Part shown: positions 31,692 through 41,155 of the stretch, in pieces
Numbering within the stretch: position 1 is the stretch's first letter
Layout of the letters: every line of letters begins with the position of its first letter
Assembly (NCBI GenBank): GCA_964578605.1
Contig: CAZODO010000006.1
Coordinates: 31,234-95,233, forward strand
Direction: 5' to 3'
Length of the DNA: 64,000 nucleotides
Origin: JAXMHN01 sp964578605
GTDB taxonomy: Bacteria; Verrucomicrobiota; Verrucomicrobiia; Limisphaerales; SIBE01
The notes under the pieces: generated by a model
What the model was told of the DNA's origin: nothing
What the model saw: only the letters and a program-made list of their open reading frames with translations
Database searches by the model: none
Program-made: the position numbers and the translations under genes

Positions 31692-32393
31692 GTGAGCGAT
31701 ATCAACCACTACCGAGAAAGACTCAACGACCAGCGGAGCGCGACAACCTACGCCAGCCGTTTTGAGCGCGGCTCCCGCCGAAGGATCGATCGCCGCGAGC
31801 AACGTGCCGTCAAGAGGATCTTCGACAGCCTGCGCGGCTGCAAGAGCGTCCTGGATGTGCCCTGCGGCGCGGGACGGTTTCTGGCGAATCTCGCGCCCGG
31901 GCGCACCTTGTCCGAAATGGACGTTTCGGAGAAGATTCTTGAAGTGGCGCGGCAACGCGCCGCGGCCCAGGGGTTGAAGGCCGAATTCCTGCACGGCGAC
32001 GCTTCGCGAATCCCTTTGCCCGACGCAGCCGTCGACTCCGTTTTCTGCAATCGCCTGCTGCACCATATCCGGTCCGCGGCCGAAAGGTCCGTGTTCCTTA
32101 GAGAGTTCCACCGCGTCGCCCGCAAGTATGTGGTGGTTTCCTTTTTCGATTACCTCGCGTTCGGAAGATTGCGCCGGTTCCTGAAGAGTCTCAAGGGTCG
32201 CAAAGTGGATTACACAGGGCAGCCCACGCTGCGCGAGTTTGGGGACGAGGTGCGCCAGTGTGGCTTCGAGGTGCTTGAGGTGGTTCCCACCGGGGCGTTC
32301 TGGGTTTCGCAAAAGTACTTCGTGCTGGCCAAGAAGCCGGCTGAAGGCCATACGACTCCCACCTGGCCCGGCGATTTTCCGAAGGCCGTCTAG
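31692..32393 (+). CDS. Class I SAM-dependent methyltransferase, Methyltransf_11-like
   Basis: This 233-residue protein has YRERLNDQRSATTYASRFERGSRRRIDRREQRAV, then motif I SVLDVPCGAGRFLANLAPG, DVSEKILEVARQRA, GDASRIPLPDAAVDSVFCNRLLHHI and a C-terminal FGDEVRQCGFEV. It is a standard small-molecule methyltransferase whose acceptor is probably a glycan or lipid. The GTG at 31692 fits the usual start of this group (MSD-x3-YRxRL); a TTG nine codons earlier is possible. Its 3' end overlaps cysNC by 4 bp, tail to tail. Confidence 0.82.
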   Translation: MSDINHYRERLNDQRSATTYASRFERGSRRRIDRREQRAVKRIFDSLRGCKSVLDVPCGAGRFLANLAPGRTLSEMDVSEKILEVARQRAAAQGLKAEFLHGDASRIPLPDAAVDSVFCNRLLHHIRSAAERSVFLREFHRVARKYVVVSFFDYLAFGRLRRFLKSLKGRKVDYTGQPTLREFGDEVRQCGFEVLEVVPTGAFWVSQKYFVLAKKPAEGHTTPTWPGDFPKAV

Positions 32394-34282
32394 ATCGAGA
32401 CCGCCAGATCCATGTCTTGCACATGGAGATGCTCAAGGATCCTATTGACGCACTCCGCCACGGAAAGTTGGTCCGTTTGCAGGACGATTTCCGGACTCTC
32501 CGGTGACTCATAGGGAGCGGAAATCCCCGTGAACTCCTTGATCTCGTTGGCACGGGCCTTCTGATAGAGACCTTTGGGATCTCGCTTTTCGCAAATGGCG
32601 ATCGGGGCGTTCACATACACTTCAACGAACTGGCCTGGCTGCACCATGTTCCTCACCAAAGCGCGATCCGAACGGTAAGGCGAAATGAACGCCGTGATGC
32701 AGATCAGCCCGGCGTCCGCGAACAATTTGGCCACTTCACCCACGCGCCGAATGTTCTCTTGGCGGTCCTGGGGGGAGAACGCAAGATCGGAGCAAAGCCC
32801 ATGACGGATATTATCGCCATCGAGGACGTATGCCTGCTTGCCCAAATTAAACAATTCACGCTCCAGTTCAGTCGCCACGGTGCTCTTTCCCGCCCCCGAT
32901 AGGCCGGTCAACCATACGATGCGCCCCGGATGGCCCTGGCGCCGCGCACGCTGCTCGGCCGTGACTTTGCCCTGGCTCCAATAAAGATGGCCGCTCTTGT
33001 GAAGGGCATCGGAGGTGCGTTTGGGGTAATGATCCTCGGCGATAATCCCCCCGCCCGAAACGTCAAAGCCATCGACAATCACGAACCGGCCCGTCGCTCG
33101 GATTTCGGAATGCACATCGAAAGCGAGCGGGCGCTTGGTCCGAAGGGTCAGTTCCGCCACTTCATGCCGGCCGATCAGCACTTCCTTTTCTTTGCGGGAG
33201 ATGGTCTCCAGGGTCGACGCGTCAATCACGCGTTCGATGGACTCGATCTCACAATCGACCTCCTGGGTGGCCAGCTTCAAGCGGTAGATCCGCCCCTTGA
33301 GAAAGGGCATCCGGCCAAGCCAGAACACACGGGCCTTGAACCGGGTGAGTTCGTAAGGAGGCGACATTTCCAGCGCGGCCACGGTGCCGCGCTCCACGAA
33401 GATCTGCTCGGTCAACATCAGGCCTATCGACTCGCCCGCGGTGGCGATATCACAGGAAGGGGCGTTCCACCGTTCAATGCTCTTGACCGTGCTGGCCTTG
33501 TTCCCGGGCGTGAAGAGAAGGCGGTCGCCGACCTTGACCGACCCCGCCTCCACCCGCCCGGCCAGGATCCGGCGCTCGTCGAACCGATAGACATCCTGAA
33601 TTGGGAAGCGCAACGGCTGATCATGCGGCAATTCAGCCACGGTGAATTGGTCTAACGCTTCCACTACGGTCGGCCCAGTCCACCAAGGCATTCTTGGACT
33701 TAGCGTCGCGATATTGTCGCCCTGCTTCGCCGCGATGGGGATGAATTGTCCCGCTCGAAGTCCAATGCTCAAGAGGAAAGCACGAAAGTCTCGCTCGATC
33801 TGTTCGAACCGCTGCTGCGAGTAGTCCTGCAGATCCATCTTGTTCACCAGCACCACCACCTGCCGTATTCCAAGCAGGTTGAGCATATAACCATGCCGCC
33901 GGGATTGTTCCTGGATCCCTTCATTCGCATCGATCAATAGCAAAGCCGCCTCCGCGCTGGCGGCGCCGGTAATCATGTTCTTAAGAAACTCCTTATGCCC
34001 CGGAGCGTCGATAATCACATACTGGCGCTTCGGAGTGCGGAACCAAATCTGCGCGGTGTCAATCGTGATGTTTTGGTCGCGCTCGGATTGCAGCGCGTCC
34101 ATGAGATTGGCCCATTCGAACGGAACACCACGGCGCTGGGCAACCGCCTGCAGTTGCTCCAGTTTCCCCTCAGGCAGGCTGCCTGTATCATGGAACAAGC
34201 GTCCCACAAATGTGGATTTCCCGTGGTCCACGTGGCCTACGATCACGATCTTTAGCTGCTCCGAGTCAGACCCGTTCTTCAT
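32390..34282 (-). CDS. cysNC: Bifunctional sulfate adenylyltransferase subunit 1 / APS kinase
   Basis: This 630-residue fusion protein has two parts. The N-terminal elongation-factor-like GTPase (GHVDHGKST, DAPGHKEF, NKMD) drives ATP sulfurylase (CysN). The C-terminal APS kinase (GLSGAGKSTVATELE, VLDGDNIRHGLCSDLAFS and FISPYRSDR) makes PAPS (CysC). The fused form is the NodQ-type arrangement. It follows cysD by 14 nt, as its obligate partner. PAPS is not needed by the APS reductase upstream, so the kinase domain may serve sulfation of glycans as well. Confidence 0.95.
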   Translation of the reverse strand: MKNGSDSEQLKIVIVGHVDHGKSTFVGRLFHDTGSLPEGKLEQLQAVAQRRGVPFEWANLMDALQSERDQNITIDTAQIWFRTPKRQYVIIDAPGHKEFLKNMITGAASAEAALLLIDANEGIQEQSRRHGYMLNLLGIRQVVVLVNKMDLQDYSQQRFEQIERDFRAFLLSIGLRAGQFIPIAAKQGDNIATLSPRMPWWTGPTVVEALDQFTVAELPHDQPLRFPIQDVYRFDERRILAGRVEAGSVKVGDRLLFTPGNKASTVKSIERWNAPSCDIATAGESIGLMLTEQIFVERGTVAALEMSPPYELTRFKARVFWLGRMPFLKGRIYRLKLATQEVDCEIESIERVIDASTLETISRKEKEVLIGRHEVAELTLRTKRPLAFDVHSEIRATGRFVIVDGFDVSGGGIIAEDHYPKRTSDALHKSGHLYWSQGKVTAEQRARRQGHPGRIVWLTGLSGAGKSTVATELERELFNLGKQAYVLDGDNIRHGLCSDLAFSPQDRQENIRRVGEVAKLFADAGLICITAFISPYRSDRALVRNMVQPGQFVEVYVNAPIAICEKRDPKGLYQKARANEIKEFTGISAPYESPESPEIVLQTDQLSVAECVNRILEHLHVQDMDLAVSI

Positions 34283-34296
34283 GTTCCGTTTCCCAA

Positions 34297-35109
34297 TTAC
34301 ATATAGCCATCACGCCGCAACTTCTCGAATGCGTCTTCGCTCTCCTTGTCCTGGGCGCGCCCGGCGCGTTCGGGAGTCTTGGTATGGCGCAATTCATCGA
34401 TAATATCGCGGACCGTGCGGGCGCTGGACTTGATAGGGAAAGTGCAGGGGGCGCAGCCCAGACTCCGATAGCGCTCTCCTTTCTCATTGGCGAAGTAAAG
34501 GGGTATCACCGGGATGTTCTCACGATCGATATACTCCCAGATGTTCAACTCCGTCCAATGAAGCAGCGGATGAATCCGGATGTGGGTGCCCTTCTCGAAA
34601 TCCGTCTTGAACTGGTCCCACAGCTCCGGCGGTTGGTCCTCGGCATTCCATTCCATATTCTTGTCGCGCGGGCTGAAATATCGCTCTTTGGCTCGTGTCG
34701 GTTCTTCATCGCGACGCACGCCGACGATCACGCCCGTGAAATGGTGCTTCTCCAGGACTTGCTTGAGCCCGTCCTTTTTAAGCGTGCCACAACATTCGAC
34801 GCGTGTGGCTTTGCTGTTCGGGTAGGTGACACCGCTTTTCAGGACGGGCTCGTTCTTCCCCACGACCAGGTCCAGTTTCCATTCGCGGACGAGCCGGTCC
34901 CGATACTCGATCATCGTGGCAATCTTGTAGGTCGTGTCTACATGGACCAGTGGGAAGGGCACATGGCCAAAGAAGGCTTTGCGCGCGAGCCACAAGAGCA
35001 CCGTTGAGTCTTTGCCAATGCTCCAGAGCATCGCCAGGTTATCGAAGCGATTAAAAGCCTCGCGCAATATATAAATGCTCTGGTTTTCGAGTTTGGATAG
35101 GTAGTCCAT
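34297..35109 (-). CDS. cysD: Sulfate adenylyltransferase subunit 2
   Basis: This 270-residue catalytic subunit of ATP sulfurylase forms APS from ATP and sulfate. It has the PP-loop-type motif MLWSIGKDSTVLLWLA, FPLVHVDTTYK, VIVGVRRDEEPTRAKERYFS and SLGCAPCTFPI. It ends in the conserved ERAGRAQDKESEDAFEKLRRDGYM-type tail. cysNC lies directly downstream. A 99-bp gap separates it from cysH upstream, where a separate promoter is possible though I see no convincing one. Confidence 0.96.
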   Translation of the reverse strand: MDYLSKLENQSIYILREAFNRFDNLAMLWSIGKDSTVLLWLARKAFFGHVPFPLVHVDTTYKIATMIEYRDRLVREWKLDLVVGKNEPVLKSGVTYPNSKATRVECCGTLKKDGLKQVLEKHHFTGVIVGVRRDEEPTRAKERYFSPRDKNMEWNAEDQPPELWDQFKTDFEKGTHIRIHPLLHWTELNIWEYIDRENIPVIPLYFANEKGERYRSLGCAPCTFPIKSSARTVRDIIDELRHTKTPERAGRAQDKESEDAFEKLRRDGYM

Positions 35110-35208
35110 CAGTTGAGCCCAGCTTTGACCTTCATTGGAGTCCTGCTCTTTGGCACAGATTACTTATGGGCTATAGTGCCGGGAAGATGGGCCTAGAGGT
35201 TCCGTTGT

Positions 35209-35928
35209 CTAGCCTTTCCTGGTCATGAAGGTGTGAATCCCGCATTCGGCCTTCTTGAACCCAAGCCATCGTCCGGCCCGCTCCTGCTCCCCCGTGCCGG
35301 CCGCGCTCGTGCACGGTGCACATCCTATCGACCTATAGCCACGGTCGTGTAAAGGGTTATAGGGAATCTGATGCTCACGCAGGTACTTCCAAACGGCGTC
35401 TCTTGACCAATGAGCCATCGGGTTGAGTTTCACCATTTCGCGCTTGCCTGCTCCCTCCAATGCATAGAGCTCCACGATATGCGTGCTTGCCCGTGTCTCA
35501 GACTGGTCGCGCCTCAACCCGGTAATCCAGCAGTCCAAATCTGCAAGCTTGCCTTGCAACGGGAGCACTTTGCGCAATGTGCAGCATAAATCTGGATCGC
35601 GCTTCCATAGTTCATCGCCGTGCACCGCCGCTTGCTGCGCCACCGTGAGGTCGGGCTGGAGAGCTTCAATCTTATAGCCGAAGAAGCGCTCAAGATCTCG
35701 CTTGAGTTGAAGCGTCTCGGCAAACAGAAGCCCGGTATCCAGGGTGAACACAGGCAGACCGAAGCCGTGAGTTTTCGCCAGGTGCATCAGAACCAGTCCC
35801 GCGCCTTGAAAGCTGGTGCCAATCGCGGCCCGCGGCCCAAAGCGCTCCCAAGCCCAACGCAGAATTTCCGCGGTCGGGCTGTTTTCGAACTGCGCCTCAA
35901 GCGTCCGCGCTTCAGCCGGTGTGAGCAT
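35209..35928 (-). CDS. cysH: Assimilatory APS reductase (CysH family)
   Basis: This 239-residue reductase converts APS to sulfite with thioredoxin electrons. It has IGTSFQGAGLVLMHLA, FTLDTGLLFAET and the cysteine pairs DLCCTLRK and IGCAPCT, the CC...CxxC pattern that holds the [4Fe-4S] cluster of APS-type reductases. PAPS-specific enzymes lack this pattern. A C-terminal KAECGIH supplies the catalytic Cys. The ATG at 35928 (MLTPAEART) is preferred over an extended upstream start. It lies 47 bp after cysI. Confidence 0.93.
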   Translation of the reverse strand: MLTPAEARTLEAQFENSPTAEILRWAWERFGPRAAIGTSFQGAGLVLMHLAKTHGFGLPVFTLDTGLLFAETLQLKRDLERFFGYKIEALQPDLTVAQQAAVHGDELWKRDPDLCCTLRKVLPLQGKLADLDCWITGLRRDQSETRASTHIVELYALEGAGKREMVKLNPMAHWSRDAVWKYLREHQIPYNPLHDRGYRSIGCAPCTSAAGTGEQERAGRWLGFKKAECGIHTFMTRKG

Positions 35929-35975
35929 GGATCTGGATTCGGATTGAGGGAGACCTTGAGCTGGCTGTCCCCTTT

Positions 35976-37664
35976 TTAACCCACAGCGTTCTGCGAGGGC
36001 AGCGGCTGGCGGATGACGCGGTCGCAATAGTCGCCAAAGCGCTCTCCCGCCTTCCGCTCGGCTCGATACCGCGTTAGCAACGGACGCAGTTCCGCGACGA
36101 TGTCTTCGCTCTTGACCGAGTCCTTGTGGAGCCAGTTCAGGCGCGTGCTCGCCTCGTTACCGCCGAGATAAAGCTGGTACTTGTTCGGCGCTTTGCCCAC
36201 GAAGGCGATTTCGGCCATGTAAGGACGCGCGCAGCCGTTCGGGCAGCCCGTCATTCGGATCACAATCTCCTGACCTCCCAGCCCCACCTCGTCCAGCAAC
36301 TGTTCCACTCGGGTGAGGACCGCGGGAAGCGAGCGCTCGGATTCCGCCAGCGCCAATCCGCAGGTTGGCATCGCCGGGCATGCCATTGACGCCAGCCGGG
36401 TGGCGGAGAATGGATTGTTCGTGAAGACTCCGTGGTCGGCCAGCAAACGGTCGACGCTTTCCCGGTGCCCGGGTTCAATTCCGACAACGATCAGGTTCTG
36501 CGACGCGGTCAGGCGAACTTCATTCGGCTGGAACTTCTCCACGACGGCGCGCAGGCCGCTCATCAGCCTGTATCCGTCGGCGTCCTTGACCCGGCCGTTC
36601 TCGACAAACAATCCGAGGAAGTAGTTGCCGTCGCTCTGACGATGCCAGCCAAGCATGTCCCCCTGCCTCGTGAATTGGAACGGGCGGGCGGGTTCCAGCT
36701 TGAAGCCGGCTCGCTGCTCGAGCTCGGCGCGGAACCATTCGACGCCACGGTCCTCGAGAACGTATTTCAGGCGGGCGCGCTTCCGGTTGGTTCGATCCCC
36801 GAAATCCCGGTGGATGCTGAGAACAGCCTTTGTCGCCGCTTCCAGGTTTTCCGGCTGCACAAACCCGATCACATCGGCCAAGCGTGGGAAGGTCTGGGCA
36901 TTCCCATGCGACATCCCCATTCCACCGCCGGCGATCAGGTTGTATCCGGCAAGGCGCCCGTCTTCTACGATGACAATGTAACCCAGATCGTTGGTGAAGA
37001 TGTCGATGTCGTTCAGCGGCGGAATCGCAAATGCGGTCTTGAATTTGCGTGGCAGGTAACTCTTCCCATAAAGAGGGTCGACAAAGCCGGCGGGTTCCCT
37101 CAGATCCACTTCCTGGCCTTCAATCCAAATCCGGTGATACGCCTTGGTCGCCGGGTTGAGCGCGTCGGAAAGCTTCTGAGCCTCTGCGAGAATCTGATCC
37201 ACCAAGGGGCTTGTCGAAGGCGTCGGCGGGGCCATGACATTGCGCTCCACGTCGCCGCAGGCCGCGATCGTCGTAATCAGGACGTCATTCAAGCGCTTGA
37301 TCGTCTGCCGCAGGTTCGCCTTGATCACCCCGTGGAATTGGAAATCCTGCCGAGTCGTAATCCGCAGGGTCCCATTGGCATAGTCGTTCGCCAGGCGGTC
37401 GCACGCCAAGTACTGGGCGGAAGAGAGCCGCCCACCCGGGAACTTGGTTCGCACCATGAAAATGAACTGCTTGCCCAGCTTCCGTTTGTCACGGTCATCC
37501 TGCTGATAAACCCCATGGAACTTGAGGAACTCGTAGTCGTCCTGGGTAAACGAATTGAGCGCGGGATTGGCCAGGGTCGATGCAATGGTCCCGCCGAGCC
37601 AGGGATCGGACTCTTTCAATCCCTCATTTCGCGTAAGCTTGGGAGCAGCGTCGGTGCTAAACAT
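35976..37664 (-). CDS. cysI: Assimilatory sulfite reductase hemoprotein (siroheme/4Fe-4S)
   Basis: This 562-residue enzyme reduces sulfite to sulfide with six electrons. Features are RITTRQDFQFHGV, CGDVERNVMAPP and the siroheme/4Fe-4S ligands in ACPAMPTCGLALAESER and MTGCPNGCARPY. The KAYHRIWIEGQEVD region and gene context favour sulfite over nitrite. No NADPH-flavoprotein partner (CysJ) is next to it, so ferredoxin or a remote CysJ is likely to be the donor. It is the first gene of the cys operon. The start sits in a small AT-rich palindrome, AACATATGTT. Confidence 0.92.
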   Translation of the reverse strand: MFSTDAAPKLTRNEGLKESDPWLGGTIASTLANPALNSFTQDDYEFLKFHGVYQQDDRDKRKLGKQFIFMVRTKFPGGRLSSAQYLACDRLANDYANGTLRITTRQDFQFHGVIKANLRQTIKRLNDVLITTIAACGDVERNVMAPPTPSTSPLVDQILAEAQKLSDALNPATKAYHRIWIEGQEVDLREPAGFVDPLYGKSYLPRKFKTAFAIPPLNDIDIFTNDLGYIVIVEDGRLAGYNLIAGGGMGMSHGNAQTFPRLADVIGFVQPENLEAATKAVLSIHRDFGDRTNRKRARLKYVLEDRGVEWFRAELEQRAGFKLEPARPFQFTRQGDMLGWHRQSDGNYFLGLFVENGRVKDADGYRLMSGLRAVVEKFQPNEVRLTASQNLIVVGIEPGHRESVDRLLADHGVFTNNPFSATRLASMACPAMPTCGLALAESERSLPAVLTRVEQLLDEVGLGGQEIVIRMTGCPNGCARPYMAEIAFVGKAPNKYQLYLGGNEASTRLNWLHKDSVKSEDIVAELRPLLTRYRAERKAGERFGDYCDRVIRQPLPSQNAVG

Positions 37665-37689
37665 ATGTTAAATACCAATGATAGTAATA

Positions 37690-37718
37690 TTCCTAGCTCA
37701 TTCGTGGCTGCTTGTCAA
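37690..37718 (-). promoter_or_regulatory. Candidate promoter of the cys operon
   Basis: On the minus strand TTGACA (37718 down to 37713) is followed after 17 bp by TAGGAA (37695-37690), a weak -10. Next comes an AT-rich stretch (ATATTACTATCATTGG) leading to the cysI start. The -35 box is perfect but the -10 is poor, so an activator may be required. Assignment is tentative. Confidence 0.3.
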
Positions 37719-37954
37719 TAGCTCTTTCAGCGCGCCTCTCCTATATCACCAGGTCGAAGGACCATCCTCCTTGCTGTTCCAGCCGGTCTAAACTCGGTCG
37801 TCACACGGTCGTGACCGGGTCACCATCGAGCGATGACTGAGTCTCGAGCTTGTTTTGAGAGGACCAATCCGAGTTGCAGCGGAGCTCTTTTTGCCCATGT
37901 TGATCGCGGACATATGCGAGCAGCCTGCCGACTCGCCCGCCTCGGGCGCGGTTG

Positions 37955-39166
37955 ATGTCCAGAATTATGTGTTTGAGAAAGGCATATTACCTCGATAACA
38001 ACGGCACAACGCGGATCGCGCCTGAGGTGGTCGAAGCGATGTTGCCGTTTTTGACGGAGCACTGGGCGAATCCTTCGAGCCGTTATGGCATCGCCCGCCA
38101 ATTGGTTGGCCACATCAAGCTTGCCAGGGAGCAGGTCGCGACACTGATCCACGCAGCTCCTGATGAGATTGTGTTCACGAGTTGTGGCACCGAGAGCAAC
38201 AACGCCGCGATCCATAGCGCTCTAATGTCACAGCCCGGGAGGAGGCACGTGCTCATGACGGCGGTAGAGCATTCCGCGAATATCAACTACGGCGAGGCAT
38301 TGGCGAAGCGCGGTTATTCGGTGTCACTCATTCCCGTCGAGCCTGAGGGAACCCTGAACTTGCGATTGCTGGAGAAGGTCATCCGGGCGGACACGGCGAT
38401 TGTCTCCGTGATGTGGGCCAACAATGAGACGGGTGTCGTCTTCCCGGTCGAGGAGATTGCGGCAATTTGCCGGATCAGAGGAGTCTTGTTCCACACGGAT
38501 GCCGTCCAGGCCGCTGGCAAGTTGGATATCGATGTTCAAAGTGCCGGGGCCGATTTCTTGTCCCTATCCGCGCATAAGATCCACGGACCCAAAGGCATAG
38601 GACTGCTTTATGTGCGAAATCGCAGGCCCTTTCAGCCCTTGATAATTGGGGGACACCAGGAGAACGGCCGACGTGCCGGCACCGAAAATGTCCCGGGCAT
38701 TGTTGGTTTTGGGCGTGCCGCGGAACGGGTCATGACATCGGGCGATGCCGAACGCCGCCGGATACGCCATTTGCGCGACCAGTTGGAGCAAGGGATACTG
38801 AGGAACGTCCCAGATGCCGTCCGGAACGGTGCCGCTGATCCGCGTTTGCCCAACACGACCAATATCGCGTTCGAACCTTTGGAAGCGGACGCGATACTGA
38901 TCGCGCTGGATCAGGTCGGCATTTGCGCCTCCAGCGGTTCGGCATGCACGGCCGGTTCACTGGAGGCGTCCCATGTCTTGAGAGCGATGGGGTTGAGTGT
39001 TGCAAGGGCGCGAAGTTCGATACGATTTAGCCTCGGGAAGGATAACACTTCCGAGGATGTCGAATACGTCCTGCGCCACGTGCCCAGGGTTGTCAGCAGG
39101 CTTCGCGCTCTATCCACTGGAGAGCCGGTTCGGTCGGCGGCCCCCTCGGCTACGCCATCTCCATGA
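37955..39166 (+). CDS. Cysteine desulfurase, NifS/IscS-type
   Basis: This 403-residue PLP enzyme releases sulfur from cysteine as a persulfide. It shows YYLDNNGTTRIAPEVVEAM, FTSCGTESNNAAIH, VEHSANI, the PLP lysine motif SLSAHKIHGPKGIGLLYV and the catalytic Cys in CASSGSACTAGSLEASHV. It is class I (NifS/IscS), distinct from the class II SufS at 50282. It faces away from the cys operon, so it may hand sulfide-derived cysteine sulfur to tRNA or cluster assembly. The ATG at 37955 is chosen, with another at 37967 possible. The 3' end overlaps elbB by 17 bp, tail to tail. Confidence 0.93.
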   Translation: MSRIMCLRKAYYLDNNGTTRIAPEVVEAMLPFLTEHWANPSSRYGIARQLVGHIKLAREQVATLIHAAPDEIVFTSCGTESNNAAIHSALMSQPGRRHVLMTAVEHSANINYGEALAKRGYSVSLIPVEPEGTLNLRLLEKVIRADTAIVSVMWANNETGVVFPVEEIAAICRIRGVLFHTDAVQAAGKLDIDVQSAGADFLSLSAHKIHGPKGIGLLYVRNRRPFQPLIIGGHQENGRRAGTENVPGIVGFGRAAERVMTSGDAERRRIRHLRDQLEQGILRNVPDAVRNGAADPRLPNTTNIAFEPLEADAILIALDQVGICASSGSACTAGSLEASHVLRAMGLSVARARSSIRFSLGKDNTSEDVEYVLRHVPRVVSRLRALSTGEPVRSAAPSATPSP

Positions 39167-39806
39167 TCGCGGCCACCAGCCTGTTGATGCCTGCTTCCGC
39201 CTCGGTAATTCGCTTTGCAAGCATATAAGCTGGGGTGGTTACGATCCTCAACCGCCGGTCCACCACCGCTTCGTCGACGTCGCAGGCGAGATGATGGGCG
39301 CCGCACTTTTCAAGAGCTGCCGCCGTGCTGGCATCGTTGCCGATTGTGAGGTTCGGCTTTTCGGCGCCAAACAAACGCGCGGCAATGACCGGTGCGATGC
39401 AGACGAATCCGAGCGGCTTCTTGGCCCGGTGCGCTTCTTCAAGAACAGCGGCGACTTCCGGTTGGACCTGGAAGTCATGGCCATCGCGCGCAAAACTGGA
39501 GAGGTTCTTCGCGGCACCGAATCCTCCCGGAAGGATAATCGCATCGATTTCCGAAACACGCAGTTGGCTAAGAGGAAGGATCGCGCCACGAGCGATGCGC
39601 GCCGATTCCGCGATTACGCTCCTCTTTTCAGATTTGCTCGGCTGCTTCGTGACGTGATGAACGACCTCTGCTTGGTCGATATCCGGAGCCGTAAAGACAA
39701 CCTCAGCGTTTGCCCGGTCCAAGGCCAGGAGGAGCAGGACGGATTCGTGTATCTCCGCGCCGTCGAAGACGCCGCATCCCGAAAGAAGGATAGCAACCTT
39801 TTTCAT
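39150..39806 (-). CDS. elbB: Isoprenoid-biosynthesis-associated glyoxalase-like ElbB
   Basis: This 218-residue protein of the DJ-1/PfpI superfamily has KVAILLSGCGVFDGAEIHESVL at the N-terminus, IILPGGFGAAKNLSSFA, the nucleophile-elbow PLGFVCIAPVIAA with Cys, and a C-terminal IMEMA. ElbB has weak glyoxalase activity and is linked genetically to isoprenoid synthesis in E. coli; its true role is unsettled. It is a single gene between nifS and the site-2 protease. Confidence 0.92.
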   Translation of the reverse strand: MKKVAILLSGCGVFDGAEIHESVLLLLALDRANAEVVFTAPDIDQAEVVHHVTKQPSKSEKRSVIAESARIARGAILPLSQLRVSEIDAIILPGGFGAAKNLSSFARDGHDFQVQPEVAAVLEEAHRAKKPLGFVCIAPVIAARLFGAEKPNLTIGNDASTAAALEKCGAHHLACDVDEAVVDRRLRIVTTPAYMLAKRITEAEAGINRLVAAIMEMA

Positions 39807-39869
39807 AGGCTGACGTTAGGCTCTGTGCGCGCGCGATTCAATGGTGAGTCTGCGATAGAGCGGAATTCC

Positions 39870-41000
39870 TCAAGCGACCCGGCGGCCCGATAGGTCGACC
39901 GCATACCGTGAGAAGCTTTGCTGTTCGCCATGCAGCGCGGTCTGGATCATCATGAACTCACCAAGGTTCTCCATCGTAAAAATTCCAACGAGCCCGCCAT
40001 CGGTCACAACCGGCAAGGTGTGGCATTTGCATTCTTGGACTCTGGCAAGGACACGTTCGGCAAGTTCAGCGGGCGATACCACCCGGATATCCCGCTCCAT
40101 GTAATCGCGGACTTCGGCGGTCTGGCCGCCTTTCGCAAGCCCGGTCAAGAGGTCCTTCCTGGTCAGGATCCCCACGACTTCGCCATTCTCCAGCACCGGG
40201 AAGTCCTGCTGAGCTCCTGCAAGGATCTGTTCCACGGCTGTCGCAAGGGTATCGCCGGGGTGCAGTGTTCTGAAGTCGGTAATCATGACTCGCTCGACCG
40301 GGACGCCGCTGAGTGCGGATTTCATTTCAACCATCCCTGCCTCTTGGCTTGCACCCATCCAAACGAACAGAGCGATGAATACAAGGAAAGGATTCGAAAA
40401 GAGCCCAAGAAATCCGAACAAGAAAGCCATTCCCTGCCCGATGTTGGCCGCGATATGCGTCGCACGGACGTAATCCATCCGGATCGCAAGGAGTGCGCGC
40501 AGGACCCGGCCCCCGTCCATAGGGAAAGCCGGGAGCAAGTTGAACACCGCCAGAGCCACGTTGACCCAGAGCAATTTCGATAGAAGATCGCCGCCCACAA
40601 GGTGCATTGCCCCGAGACCTTGAACACCCCGCCCGGCAAGCAGCACCACAAGAAGCACCGCTGCCAGGACAACATTCACCGCGGGCCCAGCCAAGGCGAC
40701 CAGGAGCTCCTGTTTGGGGTCCTCTGGCATACGCTCCAGACGCGCCACGCCCCCGATCGGAAGCAGTGTGATATCGCGCGTTCGAATGCCGAAGCGGCGC
40801 GCCGCTAGCGCGTGTCCAAGCTCGTGAAGCACGACAATCCCAAAGAGGAGAAGAATGAAGGCCAACCCGTAAAGCGCATCGTCCCACCGGTTCCTGACGA
40901 AGTAGTGACTCGCAGCAACCCATCCGAGCAGGATCAGGAACGTGACGTGCATGTAAACGCCAATCCCGGAGATCCGCCCAATTTGCCATGACCATTTCAT
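39870..41000 (-). CDS. Site-2 protease family metalloprotease with CBS domains
   Basis: This 376-residue membrane protease has the zinc-binding HELGH (in VVLHELGHALAARRFGI) and the second motif NLLPAFPMDGGRVLRALL in later membrane segments. A pair of CBS domains follows (MITDFRTLHPGDTLATAVEQI, then MERDIRVVSPAELAERVL). This matches the Rip3/SpoIVFB-like group regulated by nucleotide binding to CBS pairs. Such proteases cut membrane-bound regulators, but the target is not evident. The ATG at 41000 (MKWSWQIGRISGI) is the family start. Confidence 0.92.
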   Translation of the reverse strand: MKWSWQIGRISGIGVYMHVTFLILLGWVAASHYFVRNRWDDALYGLAFILLLFGIVVLHELGHALAARRFGIRTRDITLLPIGGVARLERMPEDPKQELLVALAGPAVNVVLAAVLLVVLLAGRGVQGLGAMHLVGGDLLSKLLWVNVALAVFNLLPAFPMDGGRVLRALLAIRMDYVRATHIAANIGQGMAFLFGFLGLFSNPFLVFIALFVWMGASQEAGMVEMKSALSGVPVERVMITDFRTLHPGDTLATAVEQILAGAQQDFPVLENGEVVGILTRKDLLTGLAKGGQTAEVRDYMERDIRVVSPAELAERVLARVQECKCHTLPVVTDGGLVGIFTMENLGEFMMIQTALHGEQQSFSRYAVDLSGRRVA

Positions 41001-41155
41001 GCGGAACGGTAACACAGACTTGGCTGCAATTCCCCCGCCATTTAGATAGGCTACGGCTGATGGGATCCGCCATTCGAGCTGCACCAGCCCCGGAACGCTG
41101 CACGGGTTCTTGAGCTTCCGATGTTTTCAAGGTATCTCTTCCCGCCAGAGTTTAT

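Noticed and set aside
35110..35208. A SAM or other riboswitch in the gap between cysH and cysD, or before cysI
   Set aside because: I could find no conserved riboswitch core or terminator-antiterminator pair by eye in either place.
35209..35928. PAPS reductase as the call for cysH
   Set aside because: The CC and CxxC cysteine pairs that bind a 4Fe-4S cluster are present, which points to APS reductase; PAPS-specific enzymes lack them.
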